Positions 52,117-61,764 of a stretch of 64,000 nt of DNA are shown piece after piece. Each line of letters starts with the position of its first letter. Within the stretch, counting starts at the first letter, position 1. Made by a program: the position numbers and the translations under genes. The notes under the pieces were generated by a model. The model made no database searches, was not told the DNA's origin, and worked only from the letters and a program-made list of their open reading frames with translations. This DNA is from Parasutterella secunda (GTDB taxonomy: Bacteria; Pseudomonadota; Gammaproteobacteria; Burkholderiales; Burkholderiaceae_F): positions 1-64,000 of the forward strand of contig NZ_JACJKX010000008.1 in NCBI RefSeq assembly GCF_016901835.1. Reading direction: 5' to 3'.

Positions 52117-54054
52117 TTATTCCTCTCGCTTTTGCTCATCCTGATCCTGAGGCTGAACTTGAGATTCCTGAGGAGAGTTTTCTACAGGTTTAACCTCCCC
52201 TTGCTCACGACGCTCTTGATCGGCTTTAGCCGAAGCACCCGGTCTCGGAGGACGCACTTCGCGACCTTGCATGATATCGGCAATCTGATCCTCATCGAGC
52301 GTTTCCCACTTCATGAGGCACTGCACCATCACTTCCACACGGTCACGGTTGGCCTTGAGGATATCGCGGGCGCGAGCGTATTGTTCTTCCAAAATCCGAC
52401 GAACTTCAGCGTCGATTTTTTGCATCGTGGCTTCAGAGACGTGCGTCGTGCGGGTCACCGAGCGACCGAGGAACACTTCGCCCTCATTTTCCGCGTAAAC
52501 CATCACACCCAACGCATCACTCATGCCGTAGCGCGTCACCATGTCACGAGCCATCTGCGTGGCGCGTTCAAAGTCATTGGAAGCACCCGTCGTCTTTTGA
52601 TTGAGGAACACTTCTTCGGCTGCACGTCCGCCGAACATGATCGCTAAGCGAGACGTGAGATACACATCATCGTAATTGAAGCGGTCTTTTTCAGGCAACT
52701 GCATCGTCACGCCCAACGCACGGCCACGCGGCACAATCGTTACCTTGTGAAGCGGATCGCTCTTAGGCAACATCCAGGCGACCACAGCGTGACCAGACTC
52801 GTGATAAGCGGTCGTACGCTTTTCGTCTTCGCTCATCACCATACTGCGGCGCTCAGCACCCATGAGGATCTTGTCTTTGGCTTGCTCAAAGTCCACCATC
52901 TCAACAACCTTGGCGTCACGTCGGGCGGCAAAAAGTGCAGCCTCGTTCACAAGGTTAGCCAAGTCCGCCCCGCTCATGCCGGGCGTACCGCGAGCGATGA
53001 CTTCCGGATCCACATCGCGGCCCACAGGAACCTTCTTGATGTGCACATTGAGAATTTGCTCACGACCGCGCACATCAGGCAACGGCACCACGACCTGACG
53101 GTCAAAACGACCCGGACGCAACAGGGCGGGATCGAGCACATCGGGGCGGTTCGTTGCGGCAATCACAATAACGTTCGTGCCGGTTTCAAAACCGTCCATT
53201 TCCACGAGCATTTGGTTGAGCGTCTGTTCGCGTTCATCGTTGCCGCCGCCTAAACCAGCACCACGCTGACGACCTACGGCATCAATTTCATCGATAAAGA
53301 TAATGCAGGGGGCGTTTTTCTTTGCGTTCTCAAACATGTCACGCACACGAGCCGCACCGACACCCACAAACATTTCCACGAAGTCAGAACCGGAAATGGA
53401 GAAAAAGGGCACCTTAGCTTCGCCTGCAATTGCCTTGGCAAGCAACGTCTTACCGGTACCGGGGCTACCCACAAGCAAAATGCCGCGAGGAATACGTCCG
53501 CCCAAGCGTTGGAACTTAGAGGGATCTCTAAGGAAGTCCACCACTTCCTGCACTTCTTCTTTGGCTTCATCGCAGCCAGCCACATCGGCAAAGGTCACCT
53601 TATTGTTGGTTGTGTCGAGCTTGCGCGCTTTGCTTTTACCGAAACTGAACGCGCCGCCCTTGCCGCCACCCTGCATCTGGCGCATGAAGAAAATCCACAC
53701 ACCGATCAAAAGCAGCATCGGGAACCACGAAATCAATACCGTCATCCAGAAAGACGGCTCTTCTTCGGGCGTGCCGTAAACCTGCACACCGTCTTTTCTC
53801 AAGTCATCGACCATCCACAAGTCACCCGGACTCGTGATCACATACTTTTGTCCTTCAACAGGCGTGACCGTGATTTCACGGCCCTTGATGTCCACTCGGG
53901 CAATTTTGCCGGCCTTGGCATCTTCCATGAATTGCGTATAACTTGTCGAAGTGGCCGTCGGTGCTGTTTCGGGCTCAAACTGCCGAAACACTGTGAAAAA
54001 CACCAGCGCCAAAATAATCCAAACACCAATACGATTAAAGAAATTCTTATTCAA
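52117..54054 (-). CDS. ftsH: ATP-dependent zinc metalloprotease FtsH
   Basis: The membrane-anchored AAA protease of about 646 residues degrades membrane and regulatory proteins, including the LPS enzyme LpxC in related bacteria. Two N-terminal TM helices ([14 protein letters not shown] and [13 protein letters not shown]) flank a periplasmic domain. Walker A is GSPGTGKT, Walker [41 protein letters not shown] and zinc site HESGH. The preferred start is TTG 54054 ([10 protein letters not shown]), with GGAGC correctly spaced; no ATG is as well placed. Confidence 0.96.
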   Translation of the reverse strand: MNKNFFNRIGVWIILALVFFTVFRQFEPETAPTATSTSYTQFMEDAKAGKIARVDIKGREITVTPVEGQKYVITSPGDLWMVDDLRKDGVQVYGTPEEEPSFWMTVLISWFPMLLLIGVWIFFMRQMQGGGKGGAFSFGKSKARKLDTTNNKVTFADVAGCDEAKEEVQEVVDFLRDPSKFQRLGGRIPRGILLVGSPGTGKTLLAKAIAGEAKVPFFSISGSDFVEMFVGVGAARVRDMFENAKKNAPCIIFIDEIDAVGRQRGAGLGGGNDEREQTLNQMLVEMDGFETGTNVIVIAATNRPDVLDPALLRPGRFDRQVVVPLPDVRGREQILNVHIKKVPVGRDVDPEVIARGTPGMSGADLANLVNEAALFAARRDAKVVEMVDFEQAKDKILMGAERRSMVMSEDEKRTTAYHESGHAVVAWMLPKSDPLHKVTIVPRGRALGVTMQLPEKDRFNYDDVYLTSRLAIMFGGRAAEEVFLNQKTTGASNDFERATQMARDMVTRYGMSDALGVMVYAENEGEVFLGRSVTRTTHVSEATMQKIDAEVRRILEEQYARARDILKANRDRVEVMVQCLMKWETLDEDQIADIMQGREVRPPRPGASAKADQERREQGEVKPVENSPQESQVQPQDQDEQKREE

Positions 54055-54165
54055 TTTACAGGCTCCTTCGCCTTGTGTACACAACCAAATTCCGGATTGT
54101 TAAGAATACCGATAATTGGTTGACATGGAAATGTTTTTTTCGCCTTTTTACAACAAAAAGCTGAT

Positions 54166-54816
54166 CTAACGCTTCTTAATGTGTTTGGCAACCATGTAAA
54201 CCTCAGCCGAGGTGTCACGGCTTGCTTCCGGTTTTCTCGTGAGCACCGTTTTAAAGTGCTTTTTAAGCGTTTCAACATACTGAGAAAAACCGCTGCCTTG
54301 GAAAACCTTCGTGACAAACACGCCGTTGTCTTTGAGGTGTTCTAGACAAAATTCGAGTGCAAGTTCATTTAACAGCAAGCTCCGTGCGGCATCGGCTGCC
54401 GCAATCCCCGAAAGGTTGGGGGCCATGTCAGAGAGCACCAGATCAACCTGTTTGTCACCGATGATTTCCGTGAGCTTATCGGCCACTTCCTGCTCACGAA
54501 AATCGCCCTGCAGAAACGTCACCCCGTCGATCGGATCCATGGGCAAAATATCCATGGCGATAATGGTGCCGCGAACCTCTCCGTCTTTGCCGGCCAATTT
54601 TTCACGAACCACCTGAGTCCAACTGCCCGGCGCCGCTCCCAGATCGACCACACACATTCCCGGGCGAATCAATTTTTCTTTATCATTGAGCTCGATGAGC
54701 TTATAGACCGAACGGGCCCGATAACCCTCCTGGCGAGAGCGTTTTACAAAGGGGTCATTGATGTGGCGCTCAATCCAAGCGCGGTTCGATCTCAGTTTCT
54801 TTGTTGCTACTGGCAT
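54166..54816 (-). CDS. rlmE: 23S rRNA (uridine-2552-2'-O) methyltransferase
   Basis: The 216-residue RrmJ/FtsJ enzyme methylates U2552 of 23S rRNA in the A-loop. It has SRQEGYRARSVYKLIELND (first catalytic Lys region), VVDLGAAPGSWTQVV (SAM motif I), VDLVLSDMAPNLSG (Asp) and GVFVTKVFQGSGF (second Lys). It is 110 bp upstream of ftsH on the same strand, the usual rlmE-ftsH pair, and is divergent from yhbY. Confidence 0.96.
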   Translation of the reverse strand: MPVATKKLRSNRAWIERHINDPFVKRSRQEGYRARSVYKLIELNDKEKLIRPGMCVVDLGAAPGSWTQVVREKLAGKDGEVRGTIIAMDILPMDPIDGVTFLQGDFREQEVADKLTEIIGDKQVDLVLSDMAPNLSGIAAADAARSLLLNELALEFCLEHLKDNGVFVTKVFQGSGFSQYVETLKKHFKTVLTRKPEASRDTSAEVYMVAKHIKKR

Positions 54817-54873
54817 GATTTTCTTATAGAATTCACCGTTTTTTAAATTATTTGCTTACTTCAATACCGTATT

Positions 54874-55296
54874 ATGGCTGAACTTCTACTTGACCGCGAC
54901 ACTCGTCTGGCCCTTCGTGGACAAGCCCATGGGCTCGATCCCGTGGTCCTTTTGGGCGCCAATGGCTTAACGGACGCGGTGTTAAAAGAAATCGATCGTG
55001 CGCTCTTGGCGCATGAACTCATCAAAATCCGTGTGCCCGGCGACGAGCGTGAAGAACGCGAAGCGATTTACAACGAAATCGCTGATCGCTTAAACGCAGC
55101 ACGCATTCAAATGATCGGCAAGCTTCTTGTTTTGTGGCGTCCGAACCCGGAAAAACAAAAAGAAGAAGCCGAACGCGCCAAGCGTCGTAAAATGGCCGAA
55201 GCCCGTCGCGGTATGAGAGGAGGACCCACCGCTCATCGTAAGACCCGCGCTCAAGCCAAGGGCCGTACAACTAAAAAGGCTTACGCCAATCTTTAA
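54874..55296 (+). CDS. yhbY: YhbY-type CRM-domain RNA-binding protein
   Basis: The 140-residue protein has a CRM domain (residues 5-95): LRGQAHGLDPVVLLGANGLTDAVLKEIDRALLAHELIKIRV, then IQMIGKLLVLWRPNP. It binds precursor 50S subunits in related bacteria. A lysine/arginine-rich tail (about 100-140) extends past the normal 97-residue YhbY and should add RNA contacts. Divergent from rlmE, as in other Betaproteobacteria. Confidence 0.92.
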   Translation: MAELLLDRDTRLALRGQAHGLDPVVLLGANGLTDAVLKEIDRALLAHELIKIRVPGDEREEREAIYNEIADRLNAARIQMIGKLLVLWRPNPEKQKEEAERAKRRKMAEARRGMRGGPTAHRKTRAQAKGRTTKKAYANL

Positions 55297-55302
55297 TCAA
55301 CG

Positions 55303-55341
55303 AAGGCTCGGCACCTTAAATAGGACCGAGCCTTTTGTTTT
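55303..55341 (+). terminator. Terminator of yhbY
   Basis: AAGGCTCGG and CCGAGCCTT (9 perfect pairs, 14-base loop) followed by TTGTTTT, just past the yhbY stop. Confidence 0.88.
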
Positions 55342-55358
55342 CCAACTAAAAAGGACGA

Positions 55359-55832
55359 TCAGATGTACTTGACCGCCAAAATGTCATAGGCACGATCGCC
55401 GCCCGGGGCGTGCACAATCGTTTCATCGCCTTCATATTTACCGATCAGGGCACGCGCAATGGGACTTGAAATCGAAACCAAATTGCGCTTGATGTCGCCT
55501 TCATCGTCGCCCACGATCTGATAGGTCACCACTTCACCGGTATCTTGATTTTCCAACTCAACCGTCGCACCGAAAACAATGCGGCCTCCGGCATCGAGTT
55601 CTTTAGGATCGATCACCTGCAAAGAAGAAAGCTTTCCTTCCAATTCGGCAATACGTCCTTCAATGTGGCCTTGAAGTTCCTTGGCGGCATCGTATTCTGC
55701 GTTTTCAGACAAATCGCCCTTTTCACGGGCTTCCTTAATAGCCTGGACGACTGCCGGACGCTCCACGCTCTTTAATCGCTTTAATTCGGCCTTTAACAAT
55801 TCGGCACCACGTACTGTAATGGGAATCGCCAT
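55359..55832 (-). CDS. greA: Transcription elongation factor GreA
   Basis: The protein of about 157 residues enters the RNA polymerase secondary channel and triggers transcript cleavage in backtracked complexes. The N-terminal coiled coil ([21 protein letters not shown]) has its tip acidic residues in [14 protein letters not shown]. The C-terminal FKBP-like domain has [17 protein letters not shown]. The ORF extends upstream to 55889, but MAIPITVRG at 55832 matches family length. Confidence 0.96.
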   Translation of the reverse strand: MAIPITVRGAELLKAELKRLKSVERPAVVQAIKEAREKGDLSENAEYDAAKELQGHIEGRIAELEGKLSSLQVIDPKELDAGGRIVFGATVELENQDTGEVVTYQIVGDDEGDIKRNLVSISSPIARALIGKYEGDETIVHAPGGDRAYDILAVKYI

Positions 55833-55870
55833 AGTATTTTCTCGTTTACTTTTCAATAGAGAACAAAGAA

Positions 55871-55897
55871 GCCCGAGCCTTTCCATCAAGCTCAGGC
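55871..55897 (-). terminator. Hairpin between hipA and greA
   Basis: On the minus strand GCCTGAGC pairs with GCTCGGGC (one T-G), followed by TTCTTTGTT. Positioned 40 bases past the hipA stop and 40 before greA, it likely terminates hipBA. Confidence 0.65.
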
Positions 55898-55937
55898 ATT
55901 CGTTTCAGACGGGGACAATTCTACCGCAAAATGCACC

Positions 55938-57245
55938 TTAAAACAGACTTTTATTTGATGCTATTTTTGGCATCAGTTCAAGTTCTTTGCGCCAATTTCT
56001 TAACCTTGCTGAAATATTGCTTCGGTATTCGACAATATACTTTTTTTCTTCTTCATCAAAGTCGTCAGACAACTCCATACGATCCAATTCTTCGTCTATT
56101 GAATCCAACACATGAGTCAGTGCTCGGCAAACATCCTCAAAATCCAAGCCACAGGATTGCGCTTCGTACAAAATCTGCAAAGCGTGCAAATGTTCCAACT
56201 CAAATTCGTCACCGATTGACATCGCTAGTGACTGTTGAACCTGAGGAATCTGACAAACGCTGACCAGATCGTACCAAGGCGTTGGAGTTAATCCATCCTT
56301 TCCGACAAAGAAACTGAAATTTTTCCCATGTGCATCACAATTGCCGATCACAACATTAAAGAGCATCCAATGCAAAAAATTATCCATCATGCGCAAGGGA
56401 TCGGTGGCAAAACGCGTCAAAGAAAAGAGCTTTTTAAAACTCGCACCATCCCGAATATGTGCAACATCTCGACCCGTTCCGAAATTTTGCTCATACTTCA
56501 AGCTAGAAGATAAGCCCAAAGCCTGACAGGCATCAATCATGGGACGACGCAGCACCTGCTCATTTCTGTACGCTCTGTCAAAACGAGTTACCTCTAATAC
56601 TCGATGTGAGCCGATACGTTTTAGGTTCAGCTCTGCAACCGCAAAACCCAATGATTTCGCGAGCTTCGTGGTCAAAAATTCGTTAAGTAACAAATGCTTT
56701 TGAGCGGACTCAAATTTCAGAATATGCGTTGAGCAAAGTCGCTCTCCATTGACGAGCGCGTAGTTATTCTCCACTTTCAGAACGTTAATCTTTGCCTGCA
56801 TTCCTGCTACCGATAACCTAGGCTTCCCATCCCAAATGTCAATCGGGTGTGTGTCGGGAAAATCCAATTTTTGAACGATTTCTTCAAAGGTTATCGGGCG
56901 AATCTGTTCGGCAACATCAGGGACATTGTCTGTCAAACTCAATCTCAGCGCTCCCGCCAAATCATTTCCGATAGCTAAACAAAGCGCCAAGACATTATTT
57001 TTGGAAATATTGTTTAATCGGCTCAGATGCTCCAGTGCACGCCCTTCGGGCAAAAAGTTTTCCAAAAAGAGAAGAAAATCCGTTTTTTTGATTTTCCCAT
57101 TCAACGGCAAAGTCGGAGACAGAGCGAATCCTTCTTTTTTCCAATTTTCAGAGTATCGGAAAAAATCATTGCCTTCTGACGAGTCAGGATTAATCTCACC
57201 CACAACATTCTTTCCGAGCAAAAGAAAACACTTAGAACCAGTCAT
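55938..57245 (-). CDS. hipA: HipA-family serine/threonine kinase toxin
   Basis: The protein of about 435 residues has the HipA N-terminal segment (FALSPTLPL, GALRL) and kinase core. AGMQAKINVL binds ATP, GNCDAHGKNFSFFV carries the catalytic Asp and the HxxN Asn, and TPWYDLVSV is the metal-binding Asp. In E. coli, HipA phosphorylates glutamyl-tRNA synthetase and induces persistence. The ATG at 57245 overlaps the hipB stop (57232), so toxin and antitoxin are translationally coupled. AT-richer than neighbours. Confidence 0.9.
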   Translation of the reverse strand: MTGSKCFLLLGKNVVGEINPDSSEGNDFFRYSENWKKEGFALSPTLPLNGKIKKTDFLLFLENFLPEGRALEHLSRLNNISKNNVLALCLAIGNDLAGALRLSLTDNVPDVAEQIRPITFEEIVQKLDFPDTHPIDIWDGKPRLSVAGMQAKINVLKVENNYALVNGERLCSTHILKFESAQKHLLLNEFLTTKLAKSLGFAVAELNLKRIGSHRVLEVTRFDRAYRNEQVLRRPMIDACQALGLSSSLKYEQNFGTGRDVAHIRDGASFKKLFSLTRFATDPLRMMDNFLHWMLFNVVIGNCDAHGKNFSFFVGKDGLTPTPWYDLVSVCQIPQVQQSLAMSIGDEFELEHLHALQILYEAQSCGLDFEDVCRALTHVLDSIDEELDRMELSDDFDEEEKKYIVEYRSNISARLRNWRKELELMPKIASNKSLF

Positions 57246-57507
57246 TTCCCTCAACCTCTGAACGATCTTGTAGTAAGAATTTTGTTTGATTCGACCAATC
57301 CAACGTTAAGCCCAAAATACTTAAAACTGTGATCAAAGTTGAATATCGGACATCGCCGCCTTTTTCCAATTTAATTAACGTCTTACGACTGATTTTTGTC
57401 GCCTTTTCAATTTCTTCTAAAGTGTATCCAAGGGCTTTCCGACGCTTGCGGATAACCTCTCCGATTTCGTTAAGAGTCAGAGTATTAGCAATGATAAAAT
57501 TTTTCAT
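57232..57507 (-). CDS. hipB: HipB-family antitoxin, Xre-type HTH repressor
   Basis: The 91-residue protein contains a Cro/CI-type HTH (IGEVIRKRRKALGYTLEEI, then EKATKISRKTLIKLEKGGDV). It should neutralise HipA and repress its own operon through the operator directly upstream. The ATG at 57507 lacks a clear Shine-Dalgarno, consistent with low or leaderless translation. Confidence 0.9.
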   Translation of the reverse strand: MKNFIIANTLTLNEIGEVIRKRRKALGYTLEEIEKATKISRKTLIKLEKGGDVRYSTLITVLSILGLTLDWSNQTKFLLQDRSEVEGNDWF

Positions 57508-57514
57508 AAAAAAA

Positions 57515-57565
57515 GAAGTAAACTACACAAAACGGGGAATTCCCCAATATTGTGTAGTTTACTTC
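57515..57565 (-). promoter_or_regulatory. HipB operator with nested palindromes
   Basis: Outer arms GAAGTAAACTACACAA (57515-57530) and its exact complement (57550-57565) flank a perfect inner palindrome GGGGAATTCCCC (57534-57545). A further partial half-site GTGTAGaaaACTTC follows at 57591-57604. The block lies 8 bp before the hipB ATG, as expected for autoregulation. Confidence 0.8.
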
Positions 57566-57605
57566 AACTTTTAGAGATTTGTCTAAAAAAGTGTAGAAAA
57601 CTTCT

Positions 57606-58196
57606 CTATTTGTAGTTCTCAGGAGCGAGTTGTCGTTCCACCAATTCAATCAAAATGTGAATGCACTTAATGTGCAACTCCTGAACCCGATCGGCCCAAC
57701 GTCCGGCGGGCGTCACAATCGCGACATCGGCTTTTTGTGCCAGGGGACTGTCAAATTTTCCGGTAAGACCCACCACTTTCATACCGTTTTTATGAGCGGC
57801 TTCAACCGCATCAATCACATTGGCACTGGTGCCTGAAGTGGTAATGGCTAAAAGCACATCACCGGGCCTACCCACCGCTTCCACATAGCGGGAGAAAACG
57901 GCTCGGTAACCGTAGTCATTACCGACGCAGCTCATGTGTGAAGCGTCCGCAATCGCAATGGCGGCATAACCGGGACGGTCACTTCTGAATCGTCCGGTCA
58001 TTTCCTCGGCAAAATGCATGGAATCACAAAGGGAACCACCGTTGCCGCAGGAAAGAATTTTTCCTCCCCGACGGATGGTCTCGGCCATCAATTCTGAAGC
58101 CTGAACAATCGCCTCTTGCGTTTGATCGGCAGCGATCAGTGCATCAAGCGCCTGACGCGCCTCGACAAGCGCAGCCTTCACGTGTTCTTTAGCCAT
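57606..58196 (-). CDS. gmhA: Phosphoheptose isomerase (SIS domain)
   Basis: The 196-residue SIS-domain enzyme converts sedoheptulose 7-phosphate to D-glycero-D-manno-heptose 7-phosphate, the first step to LPS heptose. SCGNGGSLCDSMHFAEEMTGRF is the substrate loop, followed by LLAITTSGTSANVIDAVEAAH and ELHIKCIHILIELVE. Length and motifs are standard. hipBA lies between it and greA. Confidence 0.9.
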   Translation of the reverse strand: MAKEHVKAALVEARQALDALIAADQTQEAIVQASELMAETIRRGGKILSCGNGGSLCDSMHFAEEMTGRFRSDRPGYAAIAIADASHMSCVGNDYGYRAVFSRYVEAVGRPGDVLLAITTSGTSANVIDAVEAAHKNGMKVVGLTGKFDSPLAQKADVAIVTPAGRWADRVQELHIKCIHILIELVERQLAPENYK

Positions 58197-58217
58197 AGTT
58201 TCTTCCTCGTCATGAGT

Positions 58218-58820
58218 TTAGCGTCGAGCAAAAATCGCTCCCGCTATTGTATTGGCGTCCGTGTATTCCAACTCTACGCCTGCCGGAATTCCCCGAGCAA
58301 GCCTGGTTACCCGCACTTGAGGTGCAACCGAGGCCACAGCCTTAGCAATAAAATGCGCCGTTGCATCCCCTTCGGGCGTATAGGGCGTCGCAATCAAGAC
58401 TTCCCGCACCGCCGGATCACTTTTGAGTCTTTCCCAGAGCTTAGCCAAGCGCAAATCCTCTGCACCGACTCCCTTGACCGGAGAAATCAGTCCCATGAGC
58501 ACAAAGTAAAGTCCCCGATAGGTCATCGTCTCTTCAATGACACGTTGATCGGCAGGGCTTTCCACCACACAGATTTTGCTGTGATCGCGACTCGTATCCG
58601 CACAAATAGGACACACGGCATCGTCTGTGAGCGTATTGCAGAGTTCACAGTGTTTGACGTTTTTCACAGCCCGGTCAAGCGCACTGACAAGCTTCAGCGC
58701 TCGCTCGCGATCTTGGCTCAAAAGATGCTCGGCGATGCGAGAGGCCGACCGAGGTCCTAACCCCGGCAACCTTCTTAATGCATCGACCAATTCATCCAAG
58801 CTGGGACTGAGCGACGTCAT
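58218..58820 (-). CDS. recR: Recombination mediator RecR
   Basis: The 200-residue protein works with RecO and RecF in gap repair. HhH is LPGLGPRSASRIAEHLL, the zinc finger is CELCNTLTDDAVCPIC, and the Toprim domain (ICVVESPADQRVIEET...) is intact. It follows ybaB by 12 bp in the conserved dnaX-ybaB-recR operon. Confidence 0.96.
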   Translation of the reverse strand: MTSLSPSLDELVDALRRLPGLGPRSASRIAEHLLSQDRERALKLVSALDRAVKNVKHCELCNTLTDDAVCPICADTSRDHSKICVVESPADQRVIEETMTYRGLYFVLMGLISPVKGVGAEDLRLAKLWERLKSDPAVREVLIATPYTPEGDATAHFIAKAVASVAPQVRVTRLARGIPAGVELEYTDANTIAGAIFARR

Positions 58821-58832
58821 CCGAACGGATCC

Positions 58833-59150
58833 TTAAAAGGACATTCCCGGAGGCAAGGGCATACCGGCAGTCGCTGCTGCCATCTTTTCCTTGGTGATCT
58901 GTTCGATCTTATCGAGGCAGTCTTTCGTGGCCATGAAGATGAGATCTTCGACCATATCCACGTCTTCCTGCAACAGACTCGGATCAACCTTCACGGATTT
59001 GAGCGAGTGCTTGCAGGTCATCGTCACCTGCACGAGATTGCCGCTTGCGCTGCCCGTCACTTCCAAGTGATCCAATTCATGCTGCAAACGCTTGATGTTT
59101 TCCTGTACTCGAGCAGCTTGTTTGAGCAACGCTCCCATGTTTCCACGCAT
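58833..59150 (-). CDS. ybaB: YbaB/EbfC nucleoid-associated protein
   Basis: The 105-residue DNA-binding dimer begins MRGNMGALLKQAARVQENIKRLQ and ends GMPLPPGMSF, the conserved tail of the family. It lies between dnaX and recR, as in nearly all proteobacteria. Confidence 0.95.
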   Translation of the reverse strand: MRGNMGALLKQAARVQENIKRLQHELDHLEVTGSASGNLVQVTMTCKHSLKSVKVDPSLLQEDVDMVEDLIFMATKDCLDKIEQITKEKMAAATAGMPLPPGMSF

Positions 59151-59179
59151 AGTTGTTTATCCTTTCTTTCGGGTAACAG

Positions 59180-61207
59180 TTAAGAAATCTTCTTTTTGAC
59201 CGACATCGGATCAATTCGCGCATTAAAGCGCCGCATCACCGTTCGGGCCAAAGGGGTCTTTTTAAGTGACTCAATCGCCGCTTTCCTTTCGGCATCATCG
59301 GTAATTGTCACATATTTATTCTTTCTTTTTTCGGCTTCCTCAGCCTCTTTTTGTTCTTTTTTCAAGCGCGCACGCTCCTGGCTGATCGTTCTCGAACGAG
59401 GCGTTTCCAATTCAAACTTAAAGCGCATCCGGCGGCCGAACAACGGATCGACGATTCTTTGCACCAAAAGCATGGCTTTTTGGTTTTTGAGTCGATTCTC
59501 GTACAAGGGATCAATACGAAGCGTAATCAGGTCGTCTTCAATAGAGACACATTCGCTACGCTCCAAAATATCGCGAGCATAGGTCGCCGGATAGGTGTAA
59601 CGCAACTTTTCAAACCACTTCCGACCGATCTCGGTAAATTCCGGAATCTGATCGTAGTCCTCTGCAAAGTCGTAGCGACTTTCAAAGTCCTCATGCCCGG
59701 CCTGAGAATCTTCTTCGGGCAACTCCTGCACGGGCTCGGCAAAACCGTAGTCATCGATTGTGGGCTCCATCTGCGAGGCATACTCGTCATAGGAATCCAC
59801 ATACGGCACATCATCATCGTCTTGGACTGCGACCGGTTTTGTCTCAACCGGTTTAACCGAAGGCTTTTCTTCCCGGGCAGTCGCTTTGACCGTACTGCCC
59901 GAATCAGGCTCCCCCACGGGAGCATCCTCCCATGGCGCAGGATCATGCTCGACTTGAGGCTGAGTCGGTGTTGAGGCGGTTTGCTCAACAGGTTTTTCTT
60001 TGACCGGAGAAGCTGAAACAACGGGTTCAGTCGCCGATTGAGGCTCTTGAGGCGCCTTGGTCACCTCAGGCTTAAAGCGTTCGGGTAACTTCACCGACAC
60101 GCTGCCTGCAGGTTTAAAAGCGAGCATTCGCAAAAGCGCCATCGTAAAACCGGCATACTCATCAGGGGCCAAATTCATGTCGGCGCGTGCATTTAACGCA
60201 ATCTGATAGTAAAGCTGCACCTCTTGCGGCGTGAAAGTTTTCGCAAGCGTCATCACCGCTTCACGATCCATATCGTCGGAGGCAAGACTTGCCGCATCAA
60301 ACTGCGCGAGGGCAATTTTGTGTAAAAGTGCTGCCAAATCACGAATGGCCTGGCTAAAGGAGAGGCTGCGCAAGGACATATCCTGAGCCACTTGCATCAT
60401 CTCGTGCGCCTTTCCTTCGGCCAAATACACCAAAAGCTTTAAGAGCACGTCGCTATCCATCATGCCGAGCATTTCGCGCACGCTCTCAAGCGTGATGGGC
60501 TTGTCACCGGCAAATGCAATCGCCTGATCCAAGAGGCTCAAGCCGTCTCGCATGGAGCCTCTGGCTCCCACTCCCAAGAGTTTCAGTGCGGCGGGTTCGG
60601 CCTGGATTTTTTCTTCTTGCAGAATGTGAGCCATGTGATCGGCTACGGTCTGAGGCGAGACATTCTTAAGATTAAATTGCAGGCAGCGCGACAAAACCGT
60701 AACGGGCACTTTCTGCGGATCGGTTGTCGCCAGAATGAATTTCACGTACTCAGGCGGCTCTTCGAGCGTTTTTAACATCGCGTTAAAGGCGTGCGACGTG
60801 AGCTGATGCACTTCGTCAATCATGTAGACCTTGTAGCGGGCATTGGTGGGTGCATACATCGCCTGCTCAAGAAGCGCTGTCATTTCCTCGACAGAACGAT
60901 TGCTCGCCGCGTCCATTTCGATGTAATCGACAAAACGCCCTTCATCGATCGCTCGACAAGCCTCGCAGACGCCGCACGGATGGTCCGTCACACCGCCCTT
61001 GCCGTCCGGTCCCACACAGTTAAGGCTTTTAGCGAGGATGCGTGACAGAGTCGTTTTCCCGACACCGCGCGTACCGGTAAAAAGATAAGCGTGGTGAAGC
61101 CTGTTTTCACGCAAAGCGTGCGTAAGCGCCTGAACCACGGGCTCTTGTCCCACTACACTTTCAAAATCATGAGGCCGCCATTTGCGGGCCAATACCTGAG
61201 AAGCCAT
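59180..61207 (-). CDS. dnaX: DNA polymerase III tau/gamma subunit
   Basis: The 675-residue clamp-loader ATPase begins ARKWRPHDFESVVGQEPVVQAL. Walker A is GTRGVGKT, the zinc cysteines lie in NCVGPDGKGGVTDHPCGVCEAC, Walker B IDEVHQLTSHAF and sensor 1 ATTDPQKVPVTVLSRCLQF. A proline/acidic linker (about 370-520) joins the tau C-terminal domain. I see no convincing slippery sequence at the position where E. coli makes gamma. Confidence 0.95.
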   Translation of the reverse strand: MASQVLARKWRPHDFESVVGQEPVVQALTHALRENRLHHAYLFTGTRGVGKTTLSRILAKSLNCVGPDGKGGVTDHPCGVCEACRAIDEGRFVDYIEMDAASNRSVEEMTALLEQAMYAPTNARYKVYMIDEVHQLTSHAFNAMLKTLEEPPEYVKFILATTDPQKVPVTVLSRCLQFNLKNVSPQTVADHMAHILQEEKIQAEPAALKLLGVGARGSMRDGLSLLDQAIAFAGDKPITLESVREMLGMMDSDVLLKLLVYLAEGKAHEMMQVAQDMSLRSLSFSQAIRDLAALLHKIALAQFDAASLASDDMDREAVMTLAKTFTPQEVQLYYQIALNARADMNLAPDEYAGFTMALLRMLAFKPAGSVSVKLPERFKPEVTKAPQEPQSATEPVVSASPVKEKPVEQTASTPTQPQVEHDPAPWEDAPVGEPDSGSTVKATAREEKPSVKPVETKPVAVQDDDDVPYVDSYDEYASQMEPTIDDYGFAEPVQELPEEDSQAGHEDFESRYDFAEDYDQIPEFTEIGRKWFEKLRYTYPATYARDILERSECVSIEDDLITLRIDPLYENRLKNQKAMLLVQRIVDPLFGRRMRFKFELETPRSRTISQERARLKKEQKEAEEAEKRKNKYVTITDDAERKAAIESLKKTPLARTVMRRFNARIDPMSVKKKIS

Positions 61208-61210
61208 AAC

Positions 61211-61690
61211 TTAAGAACCTTTAGCGAAACGCTCAAGCGCCTCACCCGTTAAACGACACAGTCGCCAGTCTGTCATCAGTTTGGCGCCCATTTTCTCATA
61301 AAATCCGATGGCGGGCTTATTCCACTCGAGCACTACCCATTCAAAGCGACCGCACTTTTCCTTCACCGCCTTCTGAGCCAAGTAGCGTAAAAGCGCCTTG
61401 CCGTATCCTTTTCCCCGATAGTCAGGCTCAATGAAGATATCTTCCAGATATAAACCGCGACGAGTTAAAAAGGTCGAGAAATTATAAAAGTAGAGTGCAA
61501 AGCCCACAGGTTTGTCGTCTTCGTAAGCAATGAGAGCATGAGCCGAAGGGGTTGCGCTAAAAAGCTCACGGCGCACATCGTCAACCGTGGCGGTCACTTC
61601 ATGCAGGAGCTTTTCGTAGTCTGCCAGGCGGCGGATAAACTGCAAAATCAACTCACAATCCTTTTCTTCTGCACATCGAATTTCAAACAT
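61211..61690 (-). CDS. GNAT-family N-acetyltransferase
   Basis: The 159-residue acetyltransferase has the acetyl-CoA loop in LEDIFIEPDYRGKGYGKALLRYL and the final ALxWNKPAIGFYEKMGAKLM-like block (VVLEWNKPAIGFYEKMGAK). It resembles the diamine/spermidine acetyltransferase group in layout, but the substrate is unproven. It ends 3 bp before dnaX starts and may be cotranscribed. Confidence 0.87.
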   Translation of the reverse strand: MFEIRCAEEKDCELILQFIRRLADYEKLLHEVTATVDDVRRELFSATPSAHALIAYEDDKPVGFALYFYNFSTFLTRRGLYLEDIFIEPDYRGKGYGKALLRYLAQKAVKEKCGRFEWVVLEWNKPAIGFYEKMGAKLMTDWRLCRLTGEALERFAKGS

Positions 61691-61764
61691 CTTCTTTACT
61701 CATCAATGGAAATTTCAAACAGGTGTAGTTTAGCGAAAAAATGCCCGCACTTTCTGAGCGCATA

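Noticed and set aside
59360-59420. Possible dnaX programmed frameshift at a run of A residues (TTG AAA AAA GAA)
   Set aside because: It lies near the C-terminus of tau, far past where gamma would end, and the reading phase does not match the A AAA AAG pattern used in E. coli.
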